Below, piece by piece: positions 16,938 through 25,129 of a DNA stretch of 64,000 nt. The stretch is from Syntrophobacter fumaroxidans MPOB (GTDB lineage: Bacteria > Desulfobacterota > Syntrophobacteria > Syntrophobacterales > Syntrophobacteraceae). The notes beneath the pieces are model-generated. The model was not told the DNA's origin and made no database searches. It was given only the letters and a program-made list of their open reading frames with translations. The DNA lies in NCBI RefSeq assembly GCF_000014965.1, contig NC_008554.1, forward strand, positions 3,894,001 through 3,958,000, in the 5' to 3' direction. The stretch's first letter is position 1; every line of letters begins with the position of its first letter. The translations under genes and the position numbers were made by a program.

Positions 16938-17306
16938 TCACTTCCTGGGGCCGGCGACGTCGGGCGGTCCGAACTCGATCATGAGCTCACCCTCCCGGAC
17001 CCAGCCCAGTTCCTGGCGCACGAGTCGCTCCTGAGCCTGCGGGTCGTTCTTGAAGCTCACGATCTTGTCGAAGAGCTTCTGGTTCTCTCTTTTCAGCTTG
17101 AGGATCTTGGCTTCCAGCTCCCGGACCTGCTCTTCGTGTCGACGGTAGCCTTGAATCCCCTGGGCGGAAAAGAAAATGGCGTAGAGCAGGATCAGGTTCG
17201 CGACCAGAAGGATCACCACCAGGAAGCGGAGCAGCTGGACGCCCTTGAAAAGGGACAGGAGCCCGCCTTCCGATTTGTGAGGCGTATCCGGCGTTTTCCG
17301 GTTCAT
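16938..17306 (-). CDS. FtsB/DivIC-type septum protein, 122 aa
   Basis: One membrane span at about 27-49 (LRFLVVILLVANLILLYAIFF) is followed by a coiled coil at about 55-90 (HEEQVRELEAKILKLKRENQ). The conserved end motif RLVRQELGWVREGE is typical of FtsB/DivIC proteins, which link FtsL and FtsQ in the divisome. GAGGTG eight bases upstream supports the ATG at 17306; the longer frame runs into repeat sequence. The C-terminal tail ends in GPPDVAGPRK. Assignment to FtsB rather than a paralogue is not proven. Confidence 0.75.
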   Translation of the reverse strand: MNRKTPDTPHKSEGGLLSLFKGVQLLRFLVVILLVANLILLYAIFFSAQGIQGYRRHEEQVRELEAKILKLKRENQKLFDKIVSFKNDPQAQERLVRQELGWVREGELMIEFGPPDVAGPRK

Positions 17307-17370
17307 GTCATCCGCACCTCGGTGCTTGGTGTTCGATCCACGGACCTTCCGGAAGGCCCGGCCTTTTCCC

Positions 17371-17446
17371 GCAATTATCCATGCCCCCTCCGACACCCGC
17401 GAAGCATGAAAACAGACTCACCCGGGAATCTATTTTCTAGGTAATC
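17371..17446 (-). repeat. Rep-B repeat, copy 4 (inverted)
   Basis: On the minus strand it reads TTACCTAGAAAATAG, ATTCCCGGGTGAGTC, TGTTTTCATGCTTCGCGGGT and GGGGGCATGGATAATTGC, nearly identical to copy 1 at 2545. It lies three bases from a Rep-A copy. Confidence 0.75.
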
Positions 17447-17448
17447 TT

Positions 17449-17598
17449 ATACCGAGGTGCGTTCAACTCCGTCGGGAGGGCACAAGGCCCTCCCTTGCTG
17501 CATCCGAGCGGCACATCGGTTGGTGCTGGGGGCGAGGTTTATCCCCGCCCGCGTCGCCTCCTGCCGGGCAGGTGTTGCGTGATCTTGAACGCAACCCG
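17449..17598 (+). repeat. Rep-A element, complete copy
   Basis: The left end is ATACCGAGGTGCGTTCAAC and the right end TCTTGAACGCAACC. In between lie GGGAGGGCACAAGGCCCTCC (hairpin), AGCGGCACATCGGT and GAGGTTTATCCCCGCC. It occupies the space between the FtsB-like gene and the end of the ASKHA gene. Confidence 0.75.
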
Positions 17599-17600
17599 CG

Positions 17601-19166
17601 TTACGGCACGTTCACCGAAGGGAACAACCGGCGGCTCGTGTGAGGCAAAAAGAGCGCGCTCCTGAACTCATCCATGAATTCCGCGTTCACGTTCAATTCC
17701 ACGTAGGTGATCCGGCCGCACGCCTTTTCCATATCCTTCAGGAGGTCGCGGTCGACCAGCAACATGGCGGCCCCGGCCGCGGCCGTGTTTCCCATCCTGT
17801 GGAAGGTCTCCATGGGCAGATCGGGGATCATGCCGATGCGCACGGCCATGGCCGGGTCGATGGATTCCCCGAACGCCCCGGCCACATAGAAGTGCCTGAC
17901 GTCATCGAATCGGATGCCGACCTTCTTGACGGCGACGTTGAGCATGGCGTACATCGCCGCCTTGGACTTGAGAAAAACCTCGACGTCGGTTTCAGTGATG
18001 AGCAACTCCTTTTCGTCGGCGGTCCGGTCGGGGTCGGCGAGAACGTATGCGGGGCCGTCCTCGGTGTGGACGACGCGCCTGCACCCCGGCGGCGAGCTCA
18101 GCTTGCCCTGCCGGGTCAGGAGGCGAGCCCGGAACATCTCGGCGATGAGGTCGATCACCCCGGAACCGCAGATACCCGAGGGCTTCACATCGCCCAGGAC
18201 GTGGAAGTCCGGTTCGAACGTGGCGGGGTCGATGCGGACCCGGTCGATGGCGCCGGGCGCGGCCGGCATGCCACGTTCGAGTGCTCCGCCTTCGAGGGCC
18301 GGTCCCGCGGCGCCGGCGCAGGCGACCAGCCATTCTCGGTTGCCCAGAACCACTTCCGCGTTGGTTCCCACGTCCGCCAGCAGGCTGATTTCTTCCGTTC
18401 TGTGCATCCCGCAGGCAAGGACCCCGGCGATCAGGTCGCCCCCCAGGTAGGAGCCGGCATTGGGGAAAACGTATACCGGGCCGCGAGGGTGCATGGCAAG
18501 GGTCGAATCCTTGCCGCGGAACGTGGGGAAATGATTTACCGCGGGGATGTAAGGTTCCTTGAATAGATTCGCCGGGTCAAGCCCCAGGAAAAAATGACTC
18601 ATCACGGTATTGCCCGCAACCGTCACGGCGCACAAATCCGAAAGAGAACGCCCCAGGTTCTCCAGGGTTTCCCGGATCGCCCGGTTGATGCCGCCGATGA
18701 CGATGCGCTGCAGGATCTTGCGATTGCCCCTGGCTCGGGCGAACAGGAGCCGCGAAAGGATGTCCTCCCCGTACTCGGCCTGCGGGTTGGGAATGGAAGT
18801 CCCGGCCACGGTCTTGCGGTCGGCGAGATCGATAAAGAACAGGCCGATGGTGGAGCTGCCCAGATCGATGGCAAGTCCGAGCGGAGTTGGAGAGGAACTT
18901 CCGGGAAGGATATCGACGATCTCCCAGTGAGAACCGAAGAAGCCCACAAGGACGGTGACGTGAAAATTCTCCCCGCGAATTCGGGCCGCGAATTCGTCGG
19001 CGTCGGCAAGCCGGACCTGAATCGGCTCGAATCCTTGCCGGCGCAATGCCCTCAGGAGGCGGTCGAGGTCCGCGGTATTGTCTGCCAGAGATGGTGGGGC
19101 AAGCTCCAGTTGAAGCACTTCAACCAGGGGCGCATGCGGCGGCCCCGGGGACTGTGACGGCTGCAT
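17601..19166 (-). CDS. RACo-like ASKHA-domain ATPase lacking the iron-sulfur domain, 521 aa
   Basis: Belongs to the DUF4445/RACo group, which uses ATP to reactivate corrinoid proteins of methyl transfer pathways. The actin-like ATPase core is present: AIDLGSSTIGLFFID near 97, ADVGTNAEVVLGN near 272, GSGVIDLIAEMF near 336 and VAGAFGESIDP near 439. Full-length RACo proteins begin with a [2Fe-2S] ferredoxin domain. Here only the linker-like part (about 95 residues, without a cysteine cluster) precedes the ATPase core. AGGAGG lies three bases before the ATG at 19166. Single gene, so its corrinoid partner must be elsewhere or supplied by another operon. Confidence 0.8.
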   Translation of the reverse strand: MQPSQSPGPPHAPLVEVLQLELAPPSLADNTADLDRLLRALRRQGFEPIQVRLADADEFAARIRGENFHVTVLVGFFGSHWEIVDILPGSSSPTPLGLAIDLGSSTIGLFFIDLADRKTVAGTSIPNPQAEYGEDILSRLLFARARGNRKILQRIVIGGINRAIRETLENLGRSLSDLCAVTVAGNTVMSHFFLGLDPANLFKEPYIPAVNHFPTFRGKDSTLAMHPRGPVYVFPNAGSYLGGDLIAGVLACGMHRTEEISLLADVGTNAEVVLGNREWLVACAGAAGPALEGGALERGMPAAPGAIDRVRIDPATFEPDFHVLGDVKPSGICGSGVIDLIAEMFRARLLTRQGKLSSPPGCRRVVHTEDGPAYVLADPDRTADEKELLITETDVEVFLKSKAAMYAMLNVAVKKVGIRFDDVRHFYVAGAFGESIDPAMAVRIGMIPDLPMETFHRMGNTAAAGAAMLLVDRDLLKDMEKACGRITYVELNVNAEFMDEFRSALFLPHTSRRLFPSVNVP

Positions 19167-19262
19167 TGTCCTCCTGTGCCTTTCCTCGCGAGTGTCCGAC
19201 GAGCGTTGTCCCACTTCATGTAATACAAGCGGCGACTTTTTTCATTCCTTTTCGCACTCTTC

Positions 19263-19390
19263 TTGTTACAATTTCATTGTTTTACTGTAATATCAATTTG
19301 GAGGCCGACTCGAAACCAGTTTGCGGAGTCGGCGGGCGGCAGGCAGCCGGCGGGTTCGTCGGAAGCCGTCCGTTCGCTGCCCGGACTCCG
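19263..19390 (+). promoter_or_regulatory. Possible promoter and structured RNA leader/sRNA
   Basis: TTGTTA (19263-19268), 17 bases, TGTAAT (19286-19291) resembles a promoter in an AT-rich patch. Just downstream CGGAGTC (19324-19330) and CGGGC (19333-19337) pair with GCCCG (19379-19383) and GACTCCG (19384-19390), forming a long hairpin with a two-base bulge. It lies in the 630-base gap between the ASKHA gene and khpA. No terminator was seen, so it may be a long khpA leader rather than a separate RNA. Confidence 0.25.
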
Positions 19391-19519
19391 TCCCCCCGGT
19401 TTCCGAAGCGGGTCGTGCCGACTGCGCGGTGATGTGTCTCGGGTCGATGGTGGCTCCCACCCCCCAACGAAGCCATCCAGGGCAGCATTTGCATTGACCG
19501 GAACAAGTTATCCTGAAGC

Positions 19520-19549
19520 TTGACATGTTCGGTCTCTTTACAGTAGTGT
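19520..19549 (+). promoter_or_regulatory. Candidate promoter for khpA
   Basis: TTGACA (19520-19525) and TAGTGT (19544-19549) with an 18-base spacer. The -35 box is perfect and the -10 box is weak. The leader to khpA would be about 240 bases. Confidence 0.35.
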
Positions 19550-19797
19550 TGGGCGGACAACAAACAAGGGACGATTCTTTGGCACGTAAGGGTATGAACT
19601 TCCTGGATTGACTCCTCAAGCTCTCATCAAGACCGTCTGCCCCGTGGAACTCGAGATTGTTTGTTGCCTTTGATTCGCTGCCGCACAACCGGGAATCTTG
19701 CATCAGGCTTTTAGGCCTCAGGCTGAAGCGACGGTCAGGTATGCCGTCGCTCGGTGATTGTCGTGAACCGCGTTTGGACCATTGGAACAGGGAAGTT

Positions 19798-20043
19798 ATG
19801 GACGACATTCAAATCAAAGAACTGGTTGAAGTGATTGCTCGGGCTCTTGCAGAATATCCTGAAGAAGTGATTGTCAGAGAGATTACGGGCCACCAGATTT
19901 CAGTGATCGAGCTCAGAGCCGCAAAAGTGGACCTGGGGAAGATCATCGGCAAGGAAGGGCGTAATGCCCACGCCCTCCGGACCATCATGAACGCGGCAGC
20001 CACCAAACTTCACAAGCGTGCGGTCTTGGAGATCCTGGAGTAG
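19798..20043 (+). CDS. khpA: KH-domain RNA-binding protein KhpA, 81 aa
   Basis: The protein begins [19 protein letters not shown] and has the KH signature [19 protein letters not shown], with the GxxG loop as GKEG, so it should bind single-stranded RNA. The length is normal for KhpA, which in other bacteria pairs with KhpB/Jag in control of cell elongation and translation. AGGGAAG lies close upstream of the ATG. Unlike the common rpsP-khpA-rimM arrangement, none of those genes is adjacent here. Confidence 0.9.
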   Translation: MDDIQIKELVEVIARALAEYPEEVIVREITGHQISVIELRAAKVDLGKIIGKEGRNAHALRTIMNAAATKLHKRAVLEILE

Positions 20044-20074
20044 CGGGAGCCGTGTGAAGGGCCGAAGAATACAC

Positions 20075-20365
20075 ATGAGTGCGATGGAACAGAACCCTTC
20101 GACGGGCGATTGCGAGCAGGAGGGGCCTCCAGCGTGTTTCGGCAGGCCGGAGAATGTGTGTCCCAGGGACGAGAGCGGCATCATCCAGCCGCAGGCCGCA
20201 TGCCGGGACTGCAAGCTGCTCCGGTCCTGTCTTCAGCAGGCGCTGCGAACGGAAGGCGTTCTGAAGCCTCCTCCCGTGGTGTCGAAAGTGGGCCATTTTC
20301 TGAAGCGCTGGTCCAACCAGAAGCTCTCGCGGACCGATACGAAAGAGGGCGGCTCCGGGTCCTAG
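20075..20365 (+). CDS. Small cysteine-rich protein, 96 aa
   Basis: Starts 31 bases after khpA. The conserved-looking core holds C-x7-C then C-x2-C-x5-C: CFGRPENVC at about 28-36 and ACRDCKLLRSC at about 50-60. This could bind zinc or an iron-sulfur cluster. The C-terminal part is basic (KRWSNQKLSRTDTKEGG). Similar small proteins occur in other deltaproteobacteria as far as I recall, but no function is known to me. The start could also be the ATG at 20084; neither has a strong ribosome binding site. Confidence 0.55.
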   Translation: MSAMEQNPSTGDCEQEGPPACFGRPENVCPRDESGIIQPQAACRDCKLLRSCLQQALRTEGVLKPPPVVSKVGHFLKRWSNQKLSRTDTKEGGSGS

Positions 20366-20393
20366 CACTTCCTCCCTTCCCGCAACGGCTTTC

Positions 20394-21449
20394 ATGGAAC
20401 GAGGCGCAAGGTTGCCGACGCAAAATCCCCGCTTGAACAGGATCGTCGTCGTTCACCAGGGGGCGCTGGGGGATTTTCTCCTGGTGCTCGGCGTTCTCGA
20501 AGGTCTGCACCGTTGCAGTCCCGACATTCGGATGGGTCTTTGGACTCGAACGGAGCACTTCCGGCTCATCGAAGACAAACCGTACGTCGACGGGTTTCAC
20601 CCCGCCGGCGGCCCGGAGCTTCTGCCTTTTTTCGATGCGGAACAGTGGAGGCGGGCGGTCCCTCCTTCCTTTTTCACCAACGCTCACGAGATTTTCTTTT
20701 TCGGGCAGGAAAGCAGCCGAGCCGTGGCCGATCGCCTGGGACGCAGGACGTCCGCTTCCGTGCACTGGCTGCAGTCTTTCCCGGGACCGGGCGTCGCGCT
20801 CCACGCATCGCGGTTCGTCGCCGACCAGGTGCGTGCGTTGGGTTGGGAGGTTCAAGACGCGGCCGCATGCATCTCCCCCTCACCGGAGGACCGAGGCCAC
20901 GTCGCCCATTGGCTTGACGAAGGGACCGGCGGCCCGGGGCACGGAGGCACGCCCGGCGGTGCCGCCTGCGCGGGCGGCAAACCGGTCGCGGTGCATCCCG
21001 GCAGTGGAGGCAGGGCAAAAGTCTGGCCTCTTGCAAGGTGGTGGGGGCTGCTCGAATGGATGCGAAAGGAGAAGGGCGTACCGGTTCTCATGATCCTGGG
21101 ACCGGCCGACGAGCACCTGTATCCTTTTGCGAGCGCGGCGCGGCGGATCGGGGTCCGGCTGGTGGAAGGCTTGAGCCTTCCCCGACTGGCCGCCCTGCTT
21201 TCAGGATGCCGCCTCTACGTGGGAAACGATTCCGGGGTCAGCCATCTTGCCGCGGCGACGTCCATTCCCGCCGCGGTGATCTTCGGTCCCACCGACCCGC
21301 GAGTCTGGGCCCCTGCGGGTGCCAATGTCCGGGTCGTTCGGGCCTCGTGGGATCCAGCCACAAACCTGCTCTGGCCGCCTTCATCCGTCGAGACGCCTTC
21401 GGAAACCATCAAATCGTCCCTGGAGGAGTTCCTGCCGGCCCGTTGCTGA
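20394..21449 (+). CDS. GT9-family glycosyltransferase (heptosyltransferase-like), 351 aa
   Basis: The N-terminal Rossmann domain begins RIVVVHQGALGDFLLVLGVL, the GT9 motif. The C-terminal domain has AVHPGSGGRAKVWPLARW near 203 and LYVGNDSGVSHLAAATSIPAAVIFGPTDP cut here at the conserved NDSG and GPTDP blocks. Family members move heptose from ADP-heptose onto lipid A-core in LPS assembly at the inner face of the membrane. The protein is about the family length. The acceptor is unknown. The start is uncertain because the ATG lacks a clear ribosome binding site; a TTG about 15 codons later is possible. Confidence 0.8.
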   Translation: MERGARLPTQNPRLNRIVVVHQGALGDFLLVLGVLEGLHRCSPDIRMGLWTRTEHFRLIEDKPYVDGFHPAGGPELLPFFDAEQWRRAVPPSFFTNAHEIFFFGQESSRAVADRLGRRTSASVHWLQSFPGPGVALHASRFVADQVRALGWEVQDAAACISPSPEDRGHVAHWLDEGTGGPGHGGTPGGAACAGGKPVAVHPGSGGRAKVWPLARWWGLLEWMRKEKGVPVLMILGPADEHLYPFASAARRIGVRLVEGLSLPRLAALLSGCRLYVGNDSGVSHLAAATSIPAAVIFGPTDPRVWAPAGANVRVVRASWDPATNLLWPPSSVETPSETIKSSLEEFLPARC

Positions 21450-21460
21450 CCCCGCCGCCG

Positions 21461-22123
21461 TCAGAGCCCCCGCCTTAGAAACTCCAATGCCTGCCCCGCG
21501 AGTATCTCCTTCTTGCGTCGGGGCGGATATACCCTGTAGGCGCGCTGTTTATGAATGTTGAACCGGTAGAGGTATCCGCGCGGCAGGACCCGCCCGTAAA
21601 AATTGAGGGAGAGCACCGCCGAGTCGTCGGGATTTCCCGTGATGTGGATGCCGTCGTCGAACGGCAGCGTGTGGCAGGTCTCGCCGGCACCGAGCAGAAA
21701 TCGCTCCGATTCACTCAACCGGGCGAACCCCTCCCGCGAGCCGTCGTCCTCCCTGCGATAATTGATCACTTCGAAGCCGGGCGACACGGCCCCGAGGACA
21801 CCCCATGAATTGTGGTCGTGGGGGTAGGTGAATTCTTCCGGCCCCCAGAGGTACAAACGCAACGAGAAGAGCCCGTCGGGATGAACGAAAAGGGGGATTT
21901 CGTTGTCGAACACGGTGGGGCGCTTGGCGTCGGGGTAGCCCTGCCGGTTCACGATATTTTCCATCAGGCCCACGAAAAGGGCTTTGTTCAGCAGGAGCCG
22001 CGGCAACTCGGCCTTGACGAAGCTGATGCAGGCCTGCGTGTCGTCCTGGTTGGCGAGACCCGTCGTGCAACGATCGTAGAAATCCTGAATTTCCGAGGGC
22101 ATAGTCCGGTTCACGGGATTCAT
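21461..22123 (-). CDS. Cupin-type protein, cysteine dioxygenase-like, 220 aa
   Basis: AAGGAGG five bases upstream fixes the ATG at 22123. The protein has the cupin metal motif PHDHNSWG at about 105-112 and a later GYLYRFNIH segment. The pattern resembles the thiol dioxygenase/CDO group, in which the His residues bind Fe(II) and a thiol substrate is oxidised. Substrate and activity cannot be read from the sequence. It follows the molybdopterin oxidoreductase gene by 26 bases on the same strand, so the two are probably one transcript. Confidence 0.6.
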   Translation of the reverse strand: MNPVNRTMPSEIQDFYDRCTTGLANQDDTQACISFVKAELPRLLLNKALFVGLMENIVNRQGYPDAKRPTVFDNEIPLFVHPDGLFSLRLYLWGPEEFTYPHDHNSWGVLGAVSPGFEVINYRREDDGSREGFARLSESERFLLGAGETCHTLPFDDGIHITGNPDDSAVLSLNFYGRVLPRGYLYRFNIHKQRAYRVYPPRRKKEILAGQALEFLRRGL

Positions 22124-22149
22124 CGGTTCCTCCTTGGCGATCCGTTCGT

Positions 22150-24063
22150 CTATTCGGTTTCCAGTCGTACGTATTGTTCGTAGAATGGGGCACCACTCCC
22201 CATATCGGTCAGCCCCGCGGCGATGAGCCGATTCGCTCCGCCGCCGGCGCTCATCCAGTCTCCACGGCGATACAACACCACCGCCGGGTGCAACCCCGCC
22301 ATCAGCCTCACCTCCACGCGCAGTCGTCCCAGGGGGGAAACCACCCATGCATTCTCGAGGCGTTCCCCCGACTCCGCGAACGGATTCTCGGGGGCGATCC
22401 ACACCGTGGGCCGGGCGGCCTGGTCTTCCTGCGGGATCTGCGAATGAATGCTGTCTCCGCGAATCAGGGTCAGCAGGCGCAGCGGATAACCCTCGGGCGG
22501 GGGCGGTTCCGGGTGGAGCTCCGGCGGGAAGCGGCATTTGCCGTCCGAATGGGCGAAGACCATGCCGGGGTAGGCCACGGCGGGCCGCTTCGCCTCGATG
22601 AAACACTTCGCGCGCAACTCCTCGAGCGTGCCCTCAATGTTCGGGCGGTCGAGAGCCGCTCGGAAGCACGTTTGCGGGTCCGGCAGCAGGATCGGCGGGT
22701 CGAGCCGCCGGCCCAGCTCGGAGAGGATTTCGTAATCGGTGCGGGCCTCCCCGGGAGGGTCGAACACCTTCTTCACGTGATGCACGAAATCGTGCAGGTA
22801 GGAGGCCACAATGTCTTCCTGCTCCAGGATGAGGGCACAGGGCAGGACAAGGTCCGCATGCCGGGCGGTGTCCGTCATGAAGGCGTCGACCACGACTTTG
22901 AACTTGATCTTTTCGAGGGCGCGGACGGTTTGCAGGGAATCGGGCGCCTGGTTCACGAAGTTCGACCCGTTCACCCAGAGCATCCTGACGGGAGGGGCCG
23001 ACGCTTCCAGGATGTTCCGTCCGATGGTCGGGTAGACCAGCGTACGGCGCGAGGATTCGGCCGGCCCTTTTGCCCAGCCGAAGTCCACGCTGTGCAGGGA
23101 ATGAAGGTGGTAGTGACTGCCTCCCCCCGAGCGGCCCATATTGCCTGAAAGGACGGCGAGCGCGTTGATGAACCGCACGTTCTCGCCACCGTGGAGATAT
23201 CGCTGCAATCCGGTTCCGACAATCGTCGCGACGGGTCCCCCATCGGCGTAGAAGGAATAGATTCGCTCGATGTCTTCGTCGTTCACTTCACAGGCGGCGG
23301 CCAGCCCGGCCGGATCACGGGCCAGGACCAACTCGCGGAAATCTTCCCATCCTTTGGTGTGGGTGAGGAGCTCCTCGCCGATACGTTCCCGCTCGATCAA
23401 TCGGCGGATCACGGCCGCGGCCAGGAACCGGTCCGTCCCGGGCCTGATCCGCACCGTGATGTCCGAGGCGGAGGCGTTGCTCATGCCGCCGGGGGAAACC
23501 GTCAGAACGCGGGTGCCGCCCCGGCGGGCGCGCTCCACCACGGCTGCCGTGTGCACGGAGCTGCGGGAAAGGTCACGGCCCCAGTTCACGATCGCCCGGG
23601 CGTTGAGAAGGTCGGTCACCGAGTTGTTGTCCCGGGAACCGAAATCGGCCACATAGGCGACATAGCCCGCCGAATCGCACAGCGATCCCTTGACGCGGCT
23701 CGAACCCAGCAGGGCGAAGAACAGCTTGCTCGCCTGCTTCAGAACACCCTTGGCGCCTTCTCCGTGAACGTGCAGGATCGATTGAGGCTCCCGGCGGTAT
23801 TCCCCGATCTTTCGTGCGCAAAGATCCAGTGCCTCATCCCATCCGAGGCGAAGCCACTCGCCGCCCCTGCGCAGCAGCGGAGACGTGATGCGATACGGGC
23901 TGCGCAGCCGCTTCACGAAATTCCTCGCCTTCCGGCAAACGAACCCGGCGGTGACGGGATGGTCGGGATTGCCCCTGAGCGTCGTTTTCCCGTTCGGCGA
24001 TGTCTCGACGACGAGCGAACACGAATCGGGGCAGTCCAGGGTGCATGCGGTGACGGTTTTCAC
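22150..24063 (-). CDS. Molybdopterin oxidoreductase (DMSO reductase family), 637 aa
   Basis: The N-terminus carries a [4Fe-4S] motif: CTLDCPDSC at 7-15 and a fourth Cys in GFVCRKARNF near 43. The Mo/W-bis-MGD domains follow (VNWGRDLSRSS near 160, MLWVNGSNFVNQAPDS near 365, DLVLPCA near 405), with a C-terminal molydopterin-binding domain. There is no signal peptide, so it is cytoplasmic. The active-site ligand is unclear; CDSAG near 128 is the best candidate region. No electron-transfer subunit lies nearby. It probably forms one transcript with the cupin gene, but the substrate is unknown. Confidence 0.8.
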   Translation of the reverse strand: MKTVTACTLDCPDSCSLVVETSPNGKTTLRGNPDHPVTAGFVCRKARNFVKRLRSPYRITSPLLRRGGEWLRLGWDEALDLCARKIGEYRREPQSILHVHGEGAKGVLKQASKLFFALLGSSRVKGSLCDSAGYVAYVADFGSRDNNSVTDLLNARAIVNWGRDLSRSSVHTAAVVERARRGGTRVLTVSPGGMSNASASDITVRIRPGTDRFLAAAVIRRLIERERIGEELLTHTKGWEDFRELVLARDPAGLAAACEVNDEDIERIYSFYADGGPVATIVGTGLQRYLHGGENVRFINALAVLSGNMGRSGGGSHYHLHSLHSVDFGWAKGPAESSRRTLVYPTIGRNILEASAPPVRMLWVNGSNFVNQAPDSLQTVRALEKIKFKVVVDAFMTDTARHADLVLPCALILEQEDIVASYLHDFVHHVKKVFDPPGEARTDYEILSELGRRLDPPILLPDPQTCFRAALDRPNIEGTLEELRAKCFIEAKRPAVAYPGMVFAHSDGKCRFPPELHPEPPPPEGYPLRLLTLIRGDSIHSQIPQEDQAARPTVWIAPENPFAESGERLENAWVVSPLGRLRVEVRLMAGLHPAVVLYRRGDWMSAGGGANRLIAAGLTDMGSGAPFYEQYVRLETE

Positions 24064-24241
24064 GGCCGGTTCCCCTGGCTTCCATTCATGGCGCGGCTGT
24101 TCGACACGCCCCGGGCCCGATCGCGCGCGGCGCCCTCAAACGGCCGGACCGCCGGGGACGTGGCAGGGATTCCTCCCGCGCCGCGCTCCATTTCGCGCGC
24201 GTGGGCTCCGCCTTTGCCTTTGTCCTGGACGCCTGAAGGTC

Positions 24242-24640
24242 TCATGATTCGATATCGAACCCCGGATCGTTGATGTGCCTGAATTTCGGAGTGCCGTCCT
24301 CGTGAGGGAACGGCGTCCGGTCGATGATCTCAGCCGGCAGGCAGGTCTGTTCGTCAAAAATGTAGAAGGCGAAGTGCAGGAGGTTCAGCCGCTCATCGTA
24401 GCGCTTCTGCAGAAGGAAACAGTACAGCGCCCGGATCGCCTCTTCCCGTGACTCTTCCCGCGAAATTCTTCTTTTCAGCAACCTCTCGACGAATCCCGGC
24501 ACGGGGGCCGAAAGGGACCGCACGAAGAGCCTGCAGTCGAGCGAACAGTCCTGCGGGTCGGATTCGAATCGTTCGAATTCGTCTTCGAGACGGCTCCATT
24601 GGATTGTTGTGCGATTTGCATCGCCGGCGCCGGGTTTCAT
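24242..24640 (-). CDS. Hypothetical protein, 132 aa
   Basis: A soluble, highly charged protein. The central part (FVERLLKRRISREESREEAIRALYCFLLQ, given in blocks) is helical, and the end contains FAFYIFDEQTCLPAEIIDRTPFPHEDGTPKF split over two strands. I recognise no family. It lies 178 bases before the molybdopterin oxidoreductase on the same strand and could be its upstream partner, but the gap holds no clear signal. Confidence 0.5.
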   Translation of the reverse strand: MKPGAGDANRTTIQWSRLEDEFERFESDPQDCSLDCRLFVRSLSAPVPGFVERLLKRRISREESREEAIRALYCFLLQKRYDERLNLLHFAFYIFDEQTCLPAEIIDRTPFPHEDGTPKFRHINDPGFDIES

Positions 24641-24920
24641 CGCGTTTCAACCTTCAGGATCGAGAATCGTCGTACAAAGGTAACGCATTGCAGGAGACTC
24701 GTCCACCTTGCCAACGATCGCAATGCCGGATTCCACCGCGGCTCCGCCGACGTTCCCCCGGACGGTATGGGAATTCCGTCGGCGGACGGCCGGGTCGGGG
24801 GCGGGACTGCCACTCGTGCGGATCGCCGGTTCGGCTGATGTACCGGTGCCCCTTTGATACCGGCTCGGGCAACAGACGGTCTCCCGGGAGACATCCTTCG
24901 GGGGGTGAAACGGGCGCCAT

Positions 24921-25068
24921 GGGCAATTGAGTTCACGACGGTTGAGATGGGCGGGTGAGCAAGGCCCCGCCCCGAAAGCGCGCGTGTCGCACACGGGACG
25001 AGGTCGGTTGCCGTCCGCATCGGCTTCCGATGATCTTTCATCCTGTCATCTTGACCGCGAACCGGCAT
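24921..25068 (+). repeat. Possible degenerate Rep-A copy
   Basis: CAATTGAGTTCACG resembles the left end, GGGCGGGTGAGC and AAGGCCCCGCCCC resemble the first hairpin, and GTCATCTTGACCGCGAACCGG resembles the right end when read in two blocks. Many differences make this weaker than the other copies. The rest of 24641-25129 holds no gene. Confidence 0.35.
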
Positions 25069-25129
25069 GGAGCCAAAATCCGTCCGGGCAACCCTTCGGC
25101 CGTAAGGGTCCGGGGCGGACCTTGCCGGG

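Noticed and set aside
16355-17396. Longer N-termini for rpsF, the FtsB-like protein and similar genes
   Set aside because: Ribosome binding sites and family start motifs point to the internal ATG codons; the extensions read into spacer or repeat DNA.
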